64,000 bases of DNA from Roseiarcus sp963813555 (GTDB lineage: Bacteria; Pseudomonadota; Alphaproteobacteria; Rhizobiales; Beijerinckiaceae): positions 310,001 to 374,000 of the forward strand of contig CAWEZX010000004.1 of NCBI GenBank assembly GCA_963813555.1, written 5' to 3'. Below the pieces are notes generated by a model. That model saw nothing but the letters and a program-made list of their open reading frames with translations, ran no database searches and had not been told where the DNA came from. A program made the translations under genes and the position numbers. Shown piece by piece: positions 54,695 through 63,986 of this stretch; position 1 is the stretch's first letter, and each line of letters starts with the position of its first letter.

Positions 54695-54775
54695 GGCTGA
54701 TCGCCGAATGCTCCAGGCTTCCTTGATTTCGCGCGCTTTTCGCCAAAAAACGGTTTCCACTTTTCGCAGCGCTGC

Positions 54776-55801
54776 CTAGCTGTGGAGTCTCACCAGGTTG
54801 TCCTGGGTTAGGGCGAGTGTGCTGATTGGCGTTTTTGATCTGAGACTGCCGTGGGGTCGACGCTAGTTATAGCGGCGGAGCCGGAGGGGCGGCTCAGCGG
54901 CGCGCTCGTCGGAGGTGCTGTAGGCGCGGGCGTAGGCCCATTCGCGCGGGCTTGTCTGGACGAAGCGCTCGGCTTCGCCATTGGTTCTGGGAGATGCTTG
55001 ATCCTGAGCCGGCGCAGCGCCTTGGCGTATCGGAAGGATCGGAAGCTTGAGCCATGTCGGTCATGACGCGCTGGATCTTGACGCCGAGGCTTCGAAAGAG
55101 AAGCGCAGGGCGTTGAAGAGAAAGCGCAGACAGGACGCGCGCTTCTCGTCGGGGAGGATTTCCCAAGTAGGCGAGGCGCGAAGGGTCGTCGATCGCCAGA
55201 TGCACGTATTCCCAGCCGACCCCGCGGGTGTTGCTCTGGCCGGTGCGGTCGCCGGTGATCCGGTGACCGATCCGACTGAATTTGCCGAGCTTCTTGATGT
55301 CGATGTCGATGATCTCGCCTGGAGCGGCCCGTTCATAGCGGCGAACCGGCTCGGCCGGCCCGAGCGCCGAGAGCCGGTTGAGGCCGAGCCGCTTGAGAAC
55401 GCGGCTGACGTCGGCGGGCGAAACGTCGACCTCGGCGGCGATCTGCTCGCCGGTGTGGCGCTGCTTTCGCAAAGCCTCGACCGCCGCGCAGACGGCAGAC
55501 GTTGCTTGGCTTGGCGATGAGTGGGGCCTTGACGAACGGTCGCGCAAGCCCTCCACGCCCTCGGCCTCGAACCGCTCGATCCATTTGGCGACGGTCTTCG
55601 GCGTCGTGTTGAACTGGGGCGCGGCGGCGGCCTTGGACAGCCCGAATCCACCACGGCGCGAACCATCATCTCTCGACCTTTGGCTGTCAAAGGCGCATTC
55701 TTGCGCGTGTCCATTCGGCCCTCTCCGAATCACTGAGGTTTGCCAACCTCAGCGTTCACGCTCCAAACCGAATGGACAACCTCCTGAAAACTCACAGCTA
55801 G
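54776..55801 (-). mobile_element. IS481-family element, decayed
   Basis: Bounded by CTAG (54776–54779) and CTAG (55798–55801), with imperfect terminal repeats beginning CTGTG and containing GGTTGTCC on both sides. The size is about 1,018 bp without CTAG, normal for IS481. The transposase inside is broken in several places, so it cannot self-mobilise as written. Confidence 0.75.
54778..55714 (-). pseudogene. IS481-family transposase, broken
   Basis: Starts MDTRKNAPLTAKGREMMVRA, shifts frame, continues SKAAAAPQFNTTPKTVAKWI (helix-turn-helix) and YERAAPGEIIDIDIKKLGKF…HLAIDDPSRLAYL of the DDE domain. It shifts again before RTNGEAERFVQTSPREWAYA and meets an in-frame TAG where related proteins have tryptophan (RRYN-stop-RRPHGSL). 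The final DNLVRLHS reaches the left end. At least two indels plus one nonsense codon indicate real decay. Confidence 0.75.
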
Positions 55802-56538
55802 GGGTGTTTAGGGCTGGAACGGGTTCAGTCTGAATCGTTCGGGCTCGGCTGTCCATCGTTTGCCGACGAACTCGTGGGGGGTGAGGCCATTAAGTGTCTT
55901 CAGTCGCCGGGCGAAGTTGTCGGCGGCGACGAAGTCGGCAAGATGCCGAACGAGTTGATCGTGAGATTCGTAGTGATATCGCTTGACGGTCGCGTCCTTG
56001 ATCGTCCGGTTCATCCGCTCGATCCGTCCGTTGGTTCGAGGATGATTGTGTTTGGTCAGCCGATGCTCAATTCGGTGCTCACGACAGGCGCGGTCGAAAG
56101 AGTGGCCGCGGAGAAGCTTCGCCCTCGCCCTCCGGCAGCCGCGAGATTGCGTGACGCTGAAGGCAACGATGCAGCGACGAGCGCGTCAGATGCGGGATGG
56201 TCGGCTGCAGAGCGTCGAGGCAATCGTCGAGCGGCAGCAGGGCGTGGCTTCGGAAGGCGACGACCATGGCCTCTTCCTCGACCGAAAGGGTGGTTGATCT
56301 AGGCTTCCTTGGACCTGTCGACAGATCGGAGACCGACGTCCGCGCCTTCCACTTGGCGACGGTCTTCGGGTTGATCCCGTAGCGTTTGGCCAGCGCCCTT
56401 AAGCTCTCTTGACTATGTTGTACCGCCCGACGGACCGCCTCTGTCGTCGTGGCGCACCCATGTAGAACCTGGCCCATAGCGCATCCTTCGAATCACGCGA
56501 TAAGGATGCTCCAGAAAAGGCCGGGACTAAACACCTAG
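55798..56538 (-). mobile_element. Second IS481-family element, internally deleted
   Basis: It shares the CTAG at 55798–55801 with its neighbour and ends at CTAG 56535–56538. Terminal repeats are GGTGTTTAG (55803–55811) and CTAAACACC (56527–56535). At about 733 bp between CTAGs it is several hundred bases short of a full IS481. Confidence 0.7.
55808..56477 (-). pseudogene. IS481-family transposase with central deletion
   Basis: The N-terminal half MGQVLHGCATTTEAVRRAVQ…LAKRYGINPKTVAKWK…HRCLQRHAISRLPEGEGE is joined, out of frame, to the C-terminal part EHRIEHRLTKHNHPRTNGRI, then ERMNRTIKDATVKRYHYESH…RFRLNPFQP. Roughly 130 residues of the DDE domain (the DIAEVQ…TDNG portion) are missing. It belongs to a different IS481 subgroup from its tandem neighbour. 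Confidence 0.72.
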
Positions 56539-56551
56539 CCTCGATGAACTC

Positions 56552-56663
56552 TCACATCCGGAGGTCGAGGTCAGCCTGGAAGTCCTCGATCACCTCATGG
56601 CGCTTCTGGCGGAAGGCGATGCGAAAGAACTCGTCGAGCATCATCTTGTGGAAGCGCCGAATG
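56552..56663 (-). pseudogene. IS481-type transposase fragment
   Basis: The peptide RRFHKMMLDEFFRIAFRQKR, then HEVIEDFQADLDLRM, parallels the segment VERFHKTVLDEFYRIAFRKK of the copy at 59898–60619. Only about 37 codons are recognisable. The 150 bp that follow carry no supported gene. Confidence 0.5.
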
Positions 56664-56819
56664 CGACGACCCCCATACTACCCGAGTCGCCCGATAGGTA
56701 CAGGATCCGCCGGAAGCCGGCTGCGGCGTGGGCTCCGAAGCGGCCGCGGAAGTGTCTCAATGGACAGTCTGCCCCGTTCTCTCATCGTGACAAGGAAGGG
56801 TTCCGGGACGCGGGAGCGG

Positions 56820-58157
56820 GTTGTGTGCGTCAAGTTCTGCAAACGCGGTCATGTGGGCTGGGTCAAGCGGCTTGGCGCAGCTGGATTTTCTTGTGCTCCT
56901 TGAGGTCGTTCATGTTGAGGTGGCGATGGGCCTCGAGCCCGTTCTCGTGAGTCTCGACGGCGAGGCTCGGATGAGGCGGCAGCAGGCGTTTGAATTGGGG
57001 AAGATGCGCACGACATAGGTTCTTCGCCTGATCTCCTCGTTGAGGCGTTCGAGCATGTTGGTGCTCTTGAGGTGCTTATGGTGCTGGCGTGGCAGGCGGT
57101 AGAAGGTGAGCGTTTCTTCGATGGTTTCCTCGACCCAGGCGACGAGCTTGGGATAACGCGCGCCCCATTTGGCGATCCAGGCGGCAAGGTCGTGGCGGGC
57201 CTCCTGGATCGAACGGCGGTCGTAAAGCCAGCGCAATTCCTGCAGGCAATCGTCGTCAGCCTTACGCGGGCAGGTGGTCGAGGGCGTTGCGGAGGAAGTG
57301 GACATAGCATCACTGGAAGGCGGCCTCCGGTGAAACTTCGCGGATGGCGGCGCGAAGGCCGGCGTGATCGTCGGCGACGACGAACTCAACACCGTTAAGG
57401 CCGCGTCGGCGCAGGGCGATGAGAAAATCCTTCCACGACGAGCGGCTCTCCCGATTGGCCATCTCGACCGCCAGAATCTGCCGGCGACCGTCCAGTCGAT
57501 CCCGATGGTGATCAGCACCGCCTGGCTCATCGCTCCGCCGCCTTCTCGCCCCTTTTTCGTAGCGGGCGTCGAGGATGAGATAGGAAAGGGTTCGGCGAGG
57601 GGGCGGTCGGCGAAAGCGTCGAGACTTTCGTCCAGACGCTTGTTGATGGCGGAGATGGCCGAGGCCGAGAAGGCATGGCCGCAGAGCGGCTCGGTTATCG
57701 CCTTGACCTTCCGGGTTGAGACGCCCTGCACGGACATCTCGGCGAGCGTGGCGACCAGCGCCTGCTCGGCGCGCTGACAGCGTTCGAACAACTCGGTCGA
57801 GAATCGACCGTCGCGGTCCTGCGGCGCGCGCAACTCGAGCTTGCCGACCCGGGTAACGAGGGTGCGGGTATAATAGCCGGAGCGATAGCCGAGCCGGGCC
57901 ACCGTACGCTCGCCCTTCTCGGCTCCGAGCGCGTCCGTCATCTCCGGCTTCCAGCATCTCTTGCATCACCGCGCCAACGATCTCGCGCAGCCCGTCGGGG
58001 CTCTTGGCGAATAGCTCGTTGACGGCGGCGATCGCAGGCTTAGCTTCACTCTTGGTCATGGCCGGGTTCCTCCGAGGGAATCGGTGACTCGGACATCACC
58101 AGCCTGTCATGACCGCCTGTCGCCTTCAGCGATTTCGCAGAACCTTCAACACACTAC
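56820..58157 (-). mobile_element. IS256-family element, frameshifted
   Basis: Ends are approximate: left TGTGTGCGTCAAGTTCTGC (56822–56840) matches, imperfectly and inverted, the right TGTGTTGAAGGTTCTGC on the other strand (near 58138–58154). It encloses one minus-strand Mutator-type transposase gene broken by several shifts. Confidence 0.65.
56863..58059 (-). pseudogene. IS256-family (Mutator) transposase, several frameshifts
   Basis: From MTKSEAKPAIAAVNELFAKS the frame shifts at GAAGCCGGAGATG (an extra G near 57945) into MTDALGAEKGERTVARLGYR…VGKLELRAPQDRDGRFSTEL. It shifts again near 57560 around YEKGREGG, so that AVEMANRESRSSWKDFLIAL and VEFVVADDHAGLRAAIREV lie in another frame. It returns for KADDDCLQELRWLYDRRSIQ…HLKSTNMLERLNEEIRRRT and ends KEHKKIQLRQAA at 56863. 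The regular spacing of all domains suggests an otherwise complete element, so some breaks may be consensus errors. Confidence 0.75.
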
Positions 58158-58235
58158 CTGATTAAATCGGCCGGGATTCCCAAAGGCTCCGCGAGTCAGA
58201 TTTCAACATGCCGGCTGGGCGGGAGGCCAGCAAGC

Positions 58236-58940
58236 ATGGCGCGAGCCTATTGTTTGGATCTTCGGGAGCGGGTTGTTGCGGCGGTCGAGGCGGGCCAGTC
58301 CTGCCGGTCGGCGGCCAAGACCTTCATGGTCAGCGTGTCGAGCGTGGTGAAATGGTCGCAGCGCCATCGTGCGGTTGGAAGCCCGGCGGCGCTGAAGATA
58401 GGCGGGCGTCGGCCCTATATTGTGCCGCGGGAGAAGGACTGGCGGCTCGCCCGCATCGCCGAAAAGCCGGATCTCACGCTGCGCGCCTTGCTCGCGGAGC
58501 TGGCCGGCCGCGGCTTGGTGGTCAGCTATTACGCCCTTTGGCATTTTCTCCAGCATGCCGGCGTGACGTTCAAAAAAAGCCTTCGCGCGTCCGAGCAGGA
58601 TCGGCCGGACGTGGCCCGGCGACGCAAGCCGTGGAGGGCGCGTCAGGCGACCATTGATCCGGCCCGGCTCGTCTTCATCGACGAGACCTTGGCGATCCTT
58701 CGACAGGCTCAGGACCAGCATGACCCGCACGCACGGGCGATGCGCCAAAGGCCAGCGCCTGGCCGCCAAGGCGCCATTCGGCAAATGGCGGACCCTCACC
58801 TTCCTTGCGGCGCTGCGCTGCGACCGGCGCGCCACGCCGGGCGTCATCGACGGCCCGATCAACGGCGAGAGCTTCCGCGCCTATTTCGAGCAGGCCCTCG
58901 TCCCGACCCTCAAACCCGGCGACGTTGTCATCATGGACAT
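58236..58940 (+). pseudogene. IS630-family transposase, N-terminal part (split by IS110)
   Basis: MARAYCLDLRERVVAAVEAG…SVSSVVKWSQRHRA is the paired-like DNA-binding region. ARLVFIDET is the first catalytic aspartate region, and LKPGDVVIMD reaches the second. Just after FIDET a short foreign stretch containing CTTCGACAGGCTCAGGA replaces the expected residues and changes frame. At 58940 the gene is cut by the IS110 element; its last third resumes at 60999. Confidence 0.75.
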
Positions 58941-59195
58941 GTGTGGACGCCCCCGTCGGTGCAAGAAGAATCTTTTCGAAGAGCACGAAGCGTGGTCGGG
59001 TGCTGACATGTGTCCGGCCTCTGCTGCAGCTTGTCACATGCCGCCGGCCCGTATGGGAGTTCGCGGAGCGGGTCCAATTCAATCTCGCGCGCTCAAGGCG
59101 CGTATCCATGATCTGGTTTTCCCGATCCCGTCTCGTTGACCGTTGCGCCATACTCTCCATTTGACCTTCTCACACCTTCAGGACCGGCGGCGGAC

Positions 59196-60924
59196 CTACT
59201 TCGCCATCGCCGGAGCCCGATAGGTTTCGCCTCTCGCCATCAATGCCCAGGCGATGCGCGCCATCTTGTTGGCGAGGGCGACGATCACCAGCATGGGCGG
59301 CTTGCAATTCAGCATGCGCGCAAGCCACGGCTGTGTGGACGAGCCCTTGCGCATTGCCCAGCGCACGGTCGCGCTCGCTCCGATGATCAGCAGTCGGCGC
59401 AAGGTTCGTTCGCCCATGCGGGAGGTCTCGCCGAGCTTCTGCTTTCCGCCCGTGGAGCGCTGCAGCGGCGTGAGCCCTAGCCAGGCCGCAAAGTCGCGCC
59501 CTCTCTTGAAGCCTTGAGCCGCCGGCGCCAGTGCACCGAGCGCTGTCGCTGTGATCGGCCCTATTCCGGGAATCGTTGCTAGCCGCTTGGCTTCGGCATC
59601 CTCCCTGGCGCGCCGCGCAAGCTCCCGGTCCAGGAGAGCCACCCTCTCGTCCAGTGACCCGAGCTGTTCTGCGAGCAGGCGCAGGATTGGCCGGGCCATC
59701 GGGGGAACGCCGGCGTGGCTGTCCTCGATCGCCGCCACGAGCTTGGCGACGTGGAAAGGGCCCTTTGCGACCACCATCCCGAACTCAGCCAGATGCCCGC
59801 GGATCGCATTGATGATTTAGTCCGCTGACCTGTAGTAGCTGGCACTTGATCTGACGGTCAGCGTCCGGAGATGGTCGGCTCCGCCTGTCAGGTATGATCA
59901 GGCGGCGATCATTTTCTCCTTCGCCAGCGGCGTTGCGTCAAGGAAAGTCTGCATCGGCGTCTTGCCGAAGCACCATCTTCCCTGGTGCGGCCTTTCCTCG
60001 TTGTAGCTTTGGACCCAGGAATCGAGATCGCCCTGGAGTTCGGCGATCGATCGATAGATCTTCTTGCGGAAGGCGATGCGATAGAACTCGTCGAGCACCG
60101 TCTTGTGGAACCGCTCGACGATGCCATTGGTTTGTGGGCTCTTGGTCTTGGTGCGCGAATGGTCGATATCCTCGAGCGCCAGGTAGAGCTCATATTCGTG
60201 GTGCTCGGGGTTGCCGCAATATTCCGTGCCGCGATCAGTCAGCACACGGCAGAGCCTCACCTCCCTCGCATCATAGAACGGCACGACGCGATCGTTGACG
60301 AGATCGGCTGCGGTGATCGGCGTCTTGCGATCATAGAGCTTGGCGAAGGCGACCTTGGCGTAGGTGTCGATGAAGGTCTGCTGGTAGATGCGGCCGACCC
60401 CCTTCATGTTGCCGACGTGAGACACGTATCCTGGGCGCCGCAATAGCCCGGACATTCGCTCTCGAACTCGCCATGCGCCTCCTTTTCGCTCTTGGCCTTC
60501 TCCAACGCGGCGAGCTGGCTTTCGGTCAGCACCAGGCCTTCCTGAGCGACCTTGGCTTCGAGCGCCTTGAGCCGTCTCTTCATCGTCTCAAGATCATGGC
60601 GCTGCCAGACCCCGCGCACTCCGGCTGGCGAAATCGAATGGCCAAATCGGCCGCATCATTCTTCTGCCGTTTGACGAAGGGCTTCACGTAGTCCGGCGCG
60701 ATGAGCCGGACCTCGTGCCCCAGCTTTGTGATCTCGCGCCCCCAGTGATGGCTGCTGGCGCAGGCCTCCATGGCAACCGTGCAAGCCGGCTGCGCGGCAA
60801 GGAATTTGAGCACCCCATCGCGCCGAAGCCTCTTGCGGAAGACCACAGCTCCCGATGCATTCGCGCCATGAACCTGAAACACATTCTTAGCCAGATCCAA
60901 CCCGATTGTGCTAACTTTCGACAT
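59196..60924 (-). pseudogene. IS110-family transposase, interrupted and deleted
   Basis: The N-terminal DEDD part from ATG 60924 (MSKVSTIGLDLAKNVFQVHG…HVKP-type FVKRQKNDAAD) stops near 60645. The C-terminal part (NAIRGHLAEFGMVVAKGPFH…IPGIGPITATALGA…GGKQKLGETSRMGERTLRRL) runs 59823 to 59196. About 45 residues between them are missing and replaced by ~820 bp of IS481-related sequence, so the element is dead. Confidence 0.78.
59898..60619 (-). pseudogene. IS481-family transposase fragment nested in IS110
   Basis: VWQRHDLETMKRRLKALEAK…EFESECPGYCGAQDT, then a shift near 60420 and GNMKGVGRIYQQTFIDTYAK, VLTDRGTEYCGNPEHHEYEL, DHSRTKTKSPQTNGIVERFH, RPHQGRWCFGKTPMQTFLD. The catalytic D/D/E region is present but the N-terminal helix-turn-helix third is missing. 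Confidence 0.75.
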
Positions 60925-60998
60925 GGACGCCTCCGTCAAGTGATGATCAACGACACCACTTTGGCGCAGCGATGCCGTGAGGGGGCGTCCACCCCATC

Positions 60999-61252
60999 AA
61001 CCTCGGCAGCCATAAGGGCCAAGGCGTGCGTAAAGCGATCCGAGCCGCCGGCGCCAAGCTCTTTTCCTGCCCCCATACTCCCCAGACCTCAACCCAATCG
61101 AGCAGGCCTTCGCCAAGATGAAAACCTTGCTGCGCAAACCCGACGCGCGCTCAATCGACGACGCTTGGCGACAGATCGGCGCGCTGCTCGATTGTTTCAC
61201 CGCAACCGAATGCGCCAACTACCTCACCAACGCCGGATCGGCTTCAGCCTAA
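60999..61252 (+). pseudogene. IS630-family transposase, C-terminal part
   Basis: Continues the gene cut at 58940: NLGSHKGQGVRKAIRAAGAK, then (one T missing in TTTT near 61072) LPPYSPDLNPIEQAFAKMKT with the catalytic glutamate, ending NYLTNAGSASA at 61252. Together with the 5' part it would give a standard IS630 transposase. Confidence 0.75.
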
Positions 61253-61265
61253 CAAAATCATGCCC

Positions 61266-61859
61266 CTAAGCAGAGATTCGTGGCATGGCCAACGGATTGG
61301 GGATGCGCTCGCGGTTGAGATCAATGACGGCGTGATGGATGGCCTGGTCGAGCGCGGCGGCGTCGGTGAAGGTCTGGTGGGCGAGGTGATGGGCTTTGAG
61401 ATCGCGCCAGACCGGCTCGATGTCGTTGAGTTCGGGGGCGTATTTCGGCAGCCATTCGACGGTGAGCCAGTGTGCGCGGGCGGTGAGGGCGGCGAGCGAG
61501 CGTTTGCTGGTGTGGATCGGACCATTGTCCTCGACCAGCACGACCGGCTTGGCCTGCCGCCCGGGCTGCGGCCCAAAGAGACGGTCGAGTTGCTCCAGAT
61601 GAGCGATGAAATCGCTGCTGCGCTTGGTCGGGCTGGTATGGACGATGAGTTGGCGCGTGAGGGGATCGAGCGACCCCAGTATCGCGACCTTCTTGGCCTG
61701 CCCCGGCGCCGGCACACGCAAGTCCGCTCCCGACTTCGCCCAGGCGCGGGCGAGATAAGGATGGGTCAGCGCCTCGCTCTCATCGCCGTAGAGAAGAACG
61801 ATGTCGCCGGCTTCGGCCTGCTGTTTGCGCAGTTGCAGGCGCAGGCCCACCCGTTCCAC
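61266..61859 (-). CDS. IS630-family transposase OrfB (DDE domain)
   Basis: Catalytic part of the transposase; the start given is simply the first ATG/GTG-type codon, and the frame is open upstream through KKFRWRRPRHTLKGRQ. Motifs: VLLYGDESEALTHPYLARAW (first Asp/Glu region), PVVLVEDNGPIHTSKRSLAA (second Asp) and WLPKYAPELNDIEPVWRDLK (Glu). The stop codon TAG overlaps the terminal TA. It is probably expressed only as a fusion with OrfA by -1 frameshifting. Confidence 0.82.
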   Translation of the reverse strand: MERVGLRLQLRKQQAEAGDIVLLYGDESEALTHPYLARAWAKSGADLRVPAPGQAKKVAILGSLDPLTRQLIVHTSPTKRSSDFIAHLEQLDRLFGPQPGRQAKPVVLVEDNGPIHTSKRSLAALTARAHWLTVEWLPKYAPELNDIEPVWRDLKAHHLAHQTFTDAAALDQAIHHAVIDLNRERIPNPLAMPRISA

Positions 61860-62401
61860 TTCGCTTTCCCTCTGACGGCCCTTCAGCGTGTGCCGGGGCC
61901 GCCGCCAGCGGAACTTTTTTTTCGCAACGCCTTGGACAGTTGCGAACGGCTGATGCGCACGCCCTCGCGCGCTTCGATCTCGGCGCGAAGGCGGGGGATT
62001 GTCCAGTTGCGCCGGTCGGCCACAGGTTCTTCCAGCAAGGGGGTGGCAACGCGCATGGCGGCTTCACTCTTCACCGGAGGCGGGCCCGGCGCGATGCTGG
62101 CCTTCAGCGCTGCGATCCCGCCGGCGGCGAAGTCGCTGCGCCACAGCCGAACCGTATCTTCGCGCACGCCAAACGCCGCCGCGATCTTGGGGCTGGTCCA
62201 ACCAGCCAGCGTCAAAAGCACGGCGCGGGCGCGGTCCGCCTCGCCGCGATCGCGTGAACCGGCAAGAGCCAAGAGGCCGGCGCGTTGTTCATCGCTCGCC
62301 GTAACCGGAGACTTTCCCGCCATGTCATACACCTTGCAAATCGGCGCAGGCAGCCAACCGCAAAAAACCTATCCGTTGGTTAGCCAAACGGAATCTGCTT
62401 A
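61267..62401 (-). mobile_element. Second IS630-family element with TA duplication
   Basis: TA at 61267–61268 and at 62400–62401 bound the element. The terminal repeats read AGCAGAGATTC on the left and GAATCTGCT on the right, inverted with one base of difference. IS630/Tc1-type elements duplicate TA. It holds two overlapping frames joined by a run of eight A's. Confidence 0.8.
61883..62332 (-). CDS. IS630-family transposase OrfA (DNA-binding part)
   Basis: A 149-residue N-terminal half: MYDMAGKSPVTASDEQRAGL, helix-turn-helix RARAVLLTLAGWTSPKIAAA, FGVREDTVRLWRSDFAAGGI and WTIPRLRAEIEAREGVRISR, SQLSKALRKK. The frame ends soon after an A8 run (T8 on the plus strand, 61915–61922) from which a -1 shift leads into OrfB. 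Both frames are otherwise undamaged. Confidence 0.8.
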   Translation of the reverse strand: MYDMAGKSPVTASDEQRAGLLALAGSRDRGEADRARAVLLTLAGWTSPKIAAAFGVREDTVRLWRSDFAAGGIAALKASIAPGPPPVKSEAAMRVATPLLEEPVADRRNWTIPRLRAEIEAREGVRISRSQLSKALRKKSSAGGGPGTR

Positions 62402-62555
62402 GTCCGTTCGCTCGACAACTCAGTTCATCGGGTTCGAGAACCGCGGCTCGATCTTCCGAGGAGCGCCGCGGCGCTAGGGCCTGGAGTGATTCATGTCGTG
62501 GCGGGCGAGGCAGGCAAACCAATTCCCCCGAGATATGATGACGACCCGCGCCAAC

Positions 62556-63986
62556 TCAGCTCTGCGCCGCGCGCGCACGCGCCTCAAGGCCGGGAAACAG
62601 GAAGTTTTCACCGGCGGAGAAATCAAAGTTTGGATTCTCCCACGCGATCATTTTGCCCGGATTGAGAAGCCCGAGGGGATCGGTCTCGCGCTTGAACGCG
62701 AGTTGGATCGCGTCGGTCTGCTTCATGCCGCCCTCCTCGAGCGTATAACGGTGCGGATTGAAGACCGTCGCGCCCATAGTTTCATGCTCGGCGATGATTT
62801 CTTGGAGGCGCGCTTCGGTCGTGAAGCGCACCAACGGCAACCCGGCAAATCCAATTCTTCCGTTAAAGCGAATGAGTTCCAAATGTCCTCGGACCTCAGG
62901 CCCGTAGCGGTCGTAAATCCGCTTGATCAGCGCCCGCGCGCCTTCACTGGGGTAACGGACCTGCAGATATGTGATGGGGGGATCGACGCGTAGCGCGCGG
63001 AGAGTCGTATGGTTCCAAGTGAGTTCGTAGTTGGGGGGCAAGCCGGCGAGCGTCTCGGGTGACGCTCGGCTTGCGTCGAGTAAGATCCGCGCGTCTTTGT
63101 AGGGTCGCGAGAACGCTTCAAATGCGTCCAGCGCGTGTGGAGCGATCATCAGAATGACGACACTGTCGCCGGGAGGGATGAGCGCACGATGACGCAGGAA
63201 ACTGTCATGCGGCGTTGGGCCCGCGATGACCGTCACCAACTTTTTGAGGATGCCATCCTGCTCTCCGAGCGCCAACGCGTAAGCTGTCGCGGCGTCGAAA
63301 CTGTCGAATCCGACGATGACGTCGACCCAACCGTAGCGCGCCGTGAGCGGCATCTCGACTTCGGTGATGACGCCATTGGTGCCATAGGCGTGCACCGCCT
63401 TGTGCAGGTCCTCGCCCGTCAATTCGAGCGTGCGCGGCTCCGCCTCGAGCGTCATGATGCGCAAACGCAGCACATTGCCGAAATCGCGCAAGCCCCCCCA
63501 GGTGATCGAGCCGACGCCGCCGGACCCGCCGGCGACGAAGCCGGCGATGGACGCGGTCGCGCGGGTCGACGGAAACATCCGCAATTCCTGCCCGGACGCT
63601 TCGGCCGCTTTGTCGACGTCGATGAGGAGCGCGCCGGGCTCGCAGATGACGCGGCCCCTTTGGACGGACCGGATCGTGTTCATCTCCGCCAGGTTCATCA
63701 GCACGCCGCCGGTCAACGGCATCGCCTGGCCATAATTGCCGGTTCCAGCGCCGCGCGGCGTTACAGGAATCCGGAGCTGATGTGCCGCCTTAAGCACCGC
63801 GGCGACTTCGGATTCGTTCGTGGGGGAAACGACAACGTCAGCAGTCACGGAGTCGAGTTCGCGCTTCAGCACCGGCGAATACCAGTAAAAGTCGCGACTC
63901 TTCTGCTTGACCAGAATGGGATTATCCTCCGATTTGATCGGGCCGATCAGCCCGCGCAGCGCGGCGATGTCATAGGCTTGGCTCAT
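62556..63986 (-). CDS. FAD-binding oxidase (glycolate oxidase/VAO type)
   Basis: A 476-residue flavoprotein of the FAD_binding_4 superfamily. TADVVVSPTNESEVAAVLKA, then RIPVTPRGAGTGNYGQAMPL, and FVAGGSGGVGSITWGGLRDF form the PP-loop FAD-binding domain. The C-terminal substrate domain ends QLAFKRETDPLGLLNPGKMI, the usual closing motif of D-lactate/glycolate-type dehydrogenases. The substrate is probably a 2-hydroxy acid; no partner subunit is visible. The start ATG at 63986 lies near the window edge, so upstream context is lost. Confidence 0.88.
   Translation of the reverse strand: MSQAYDIAALRGLIGPIKSEDNPILVKQKSRDFYWYSPVLKRELDSVTADVVVSPTNESEVAAVLKAAHQLRIPVTPRGAGTGNYGQAMPLTGGVLMNLAEMNTIRSVQRGRVICEPGALLIDVDKAAEASGQELRMFPSTRATASIAGFVAGGSGGVGSITWGGLRDFGNVLRLRIMTLEAEPRTLELTGEDLHKAVHAYGTNGVITEVEMPLTARYGWVDVIVGFDSFDAATAYALALGEQDGILKKLVTVIAGPTPHDSFLRHRALIPPGDSVVILMIAPHALDAFEAFSRPYKDARILLDASRASPETLAGLPPNYELTWNHTTLRALRVDPPITYLQVRYPSEGARALIKRIYDRYGPEVRGHLELIRFNGRIGFAGLPLVRFTTEARLQEIIAEHETMGATVFNPHRYTLEEGGMKQTDAIQLAFKRETDPLGLLNPGKMIAWENPNFDFSAGENFLFPGLEARARAAQS

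Larger units (their letters stand above)
58941..60996 (-). mobile_element. IS110-family (IS1111-like) element inside IS630
   Basis: Subterminal inverted repeats GGACGCCCCC (58945–58954) and GGGGGCGTCC (60981–60990) delimit the insertion; IS630 coding sequence continues cleanly on the outside (…VVIMD | NLGSHKGQG…). Its own transposase is interrupted by an IS481 fragment. Exact ends are uncertain by a few bases. Confidence 0.75.
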
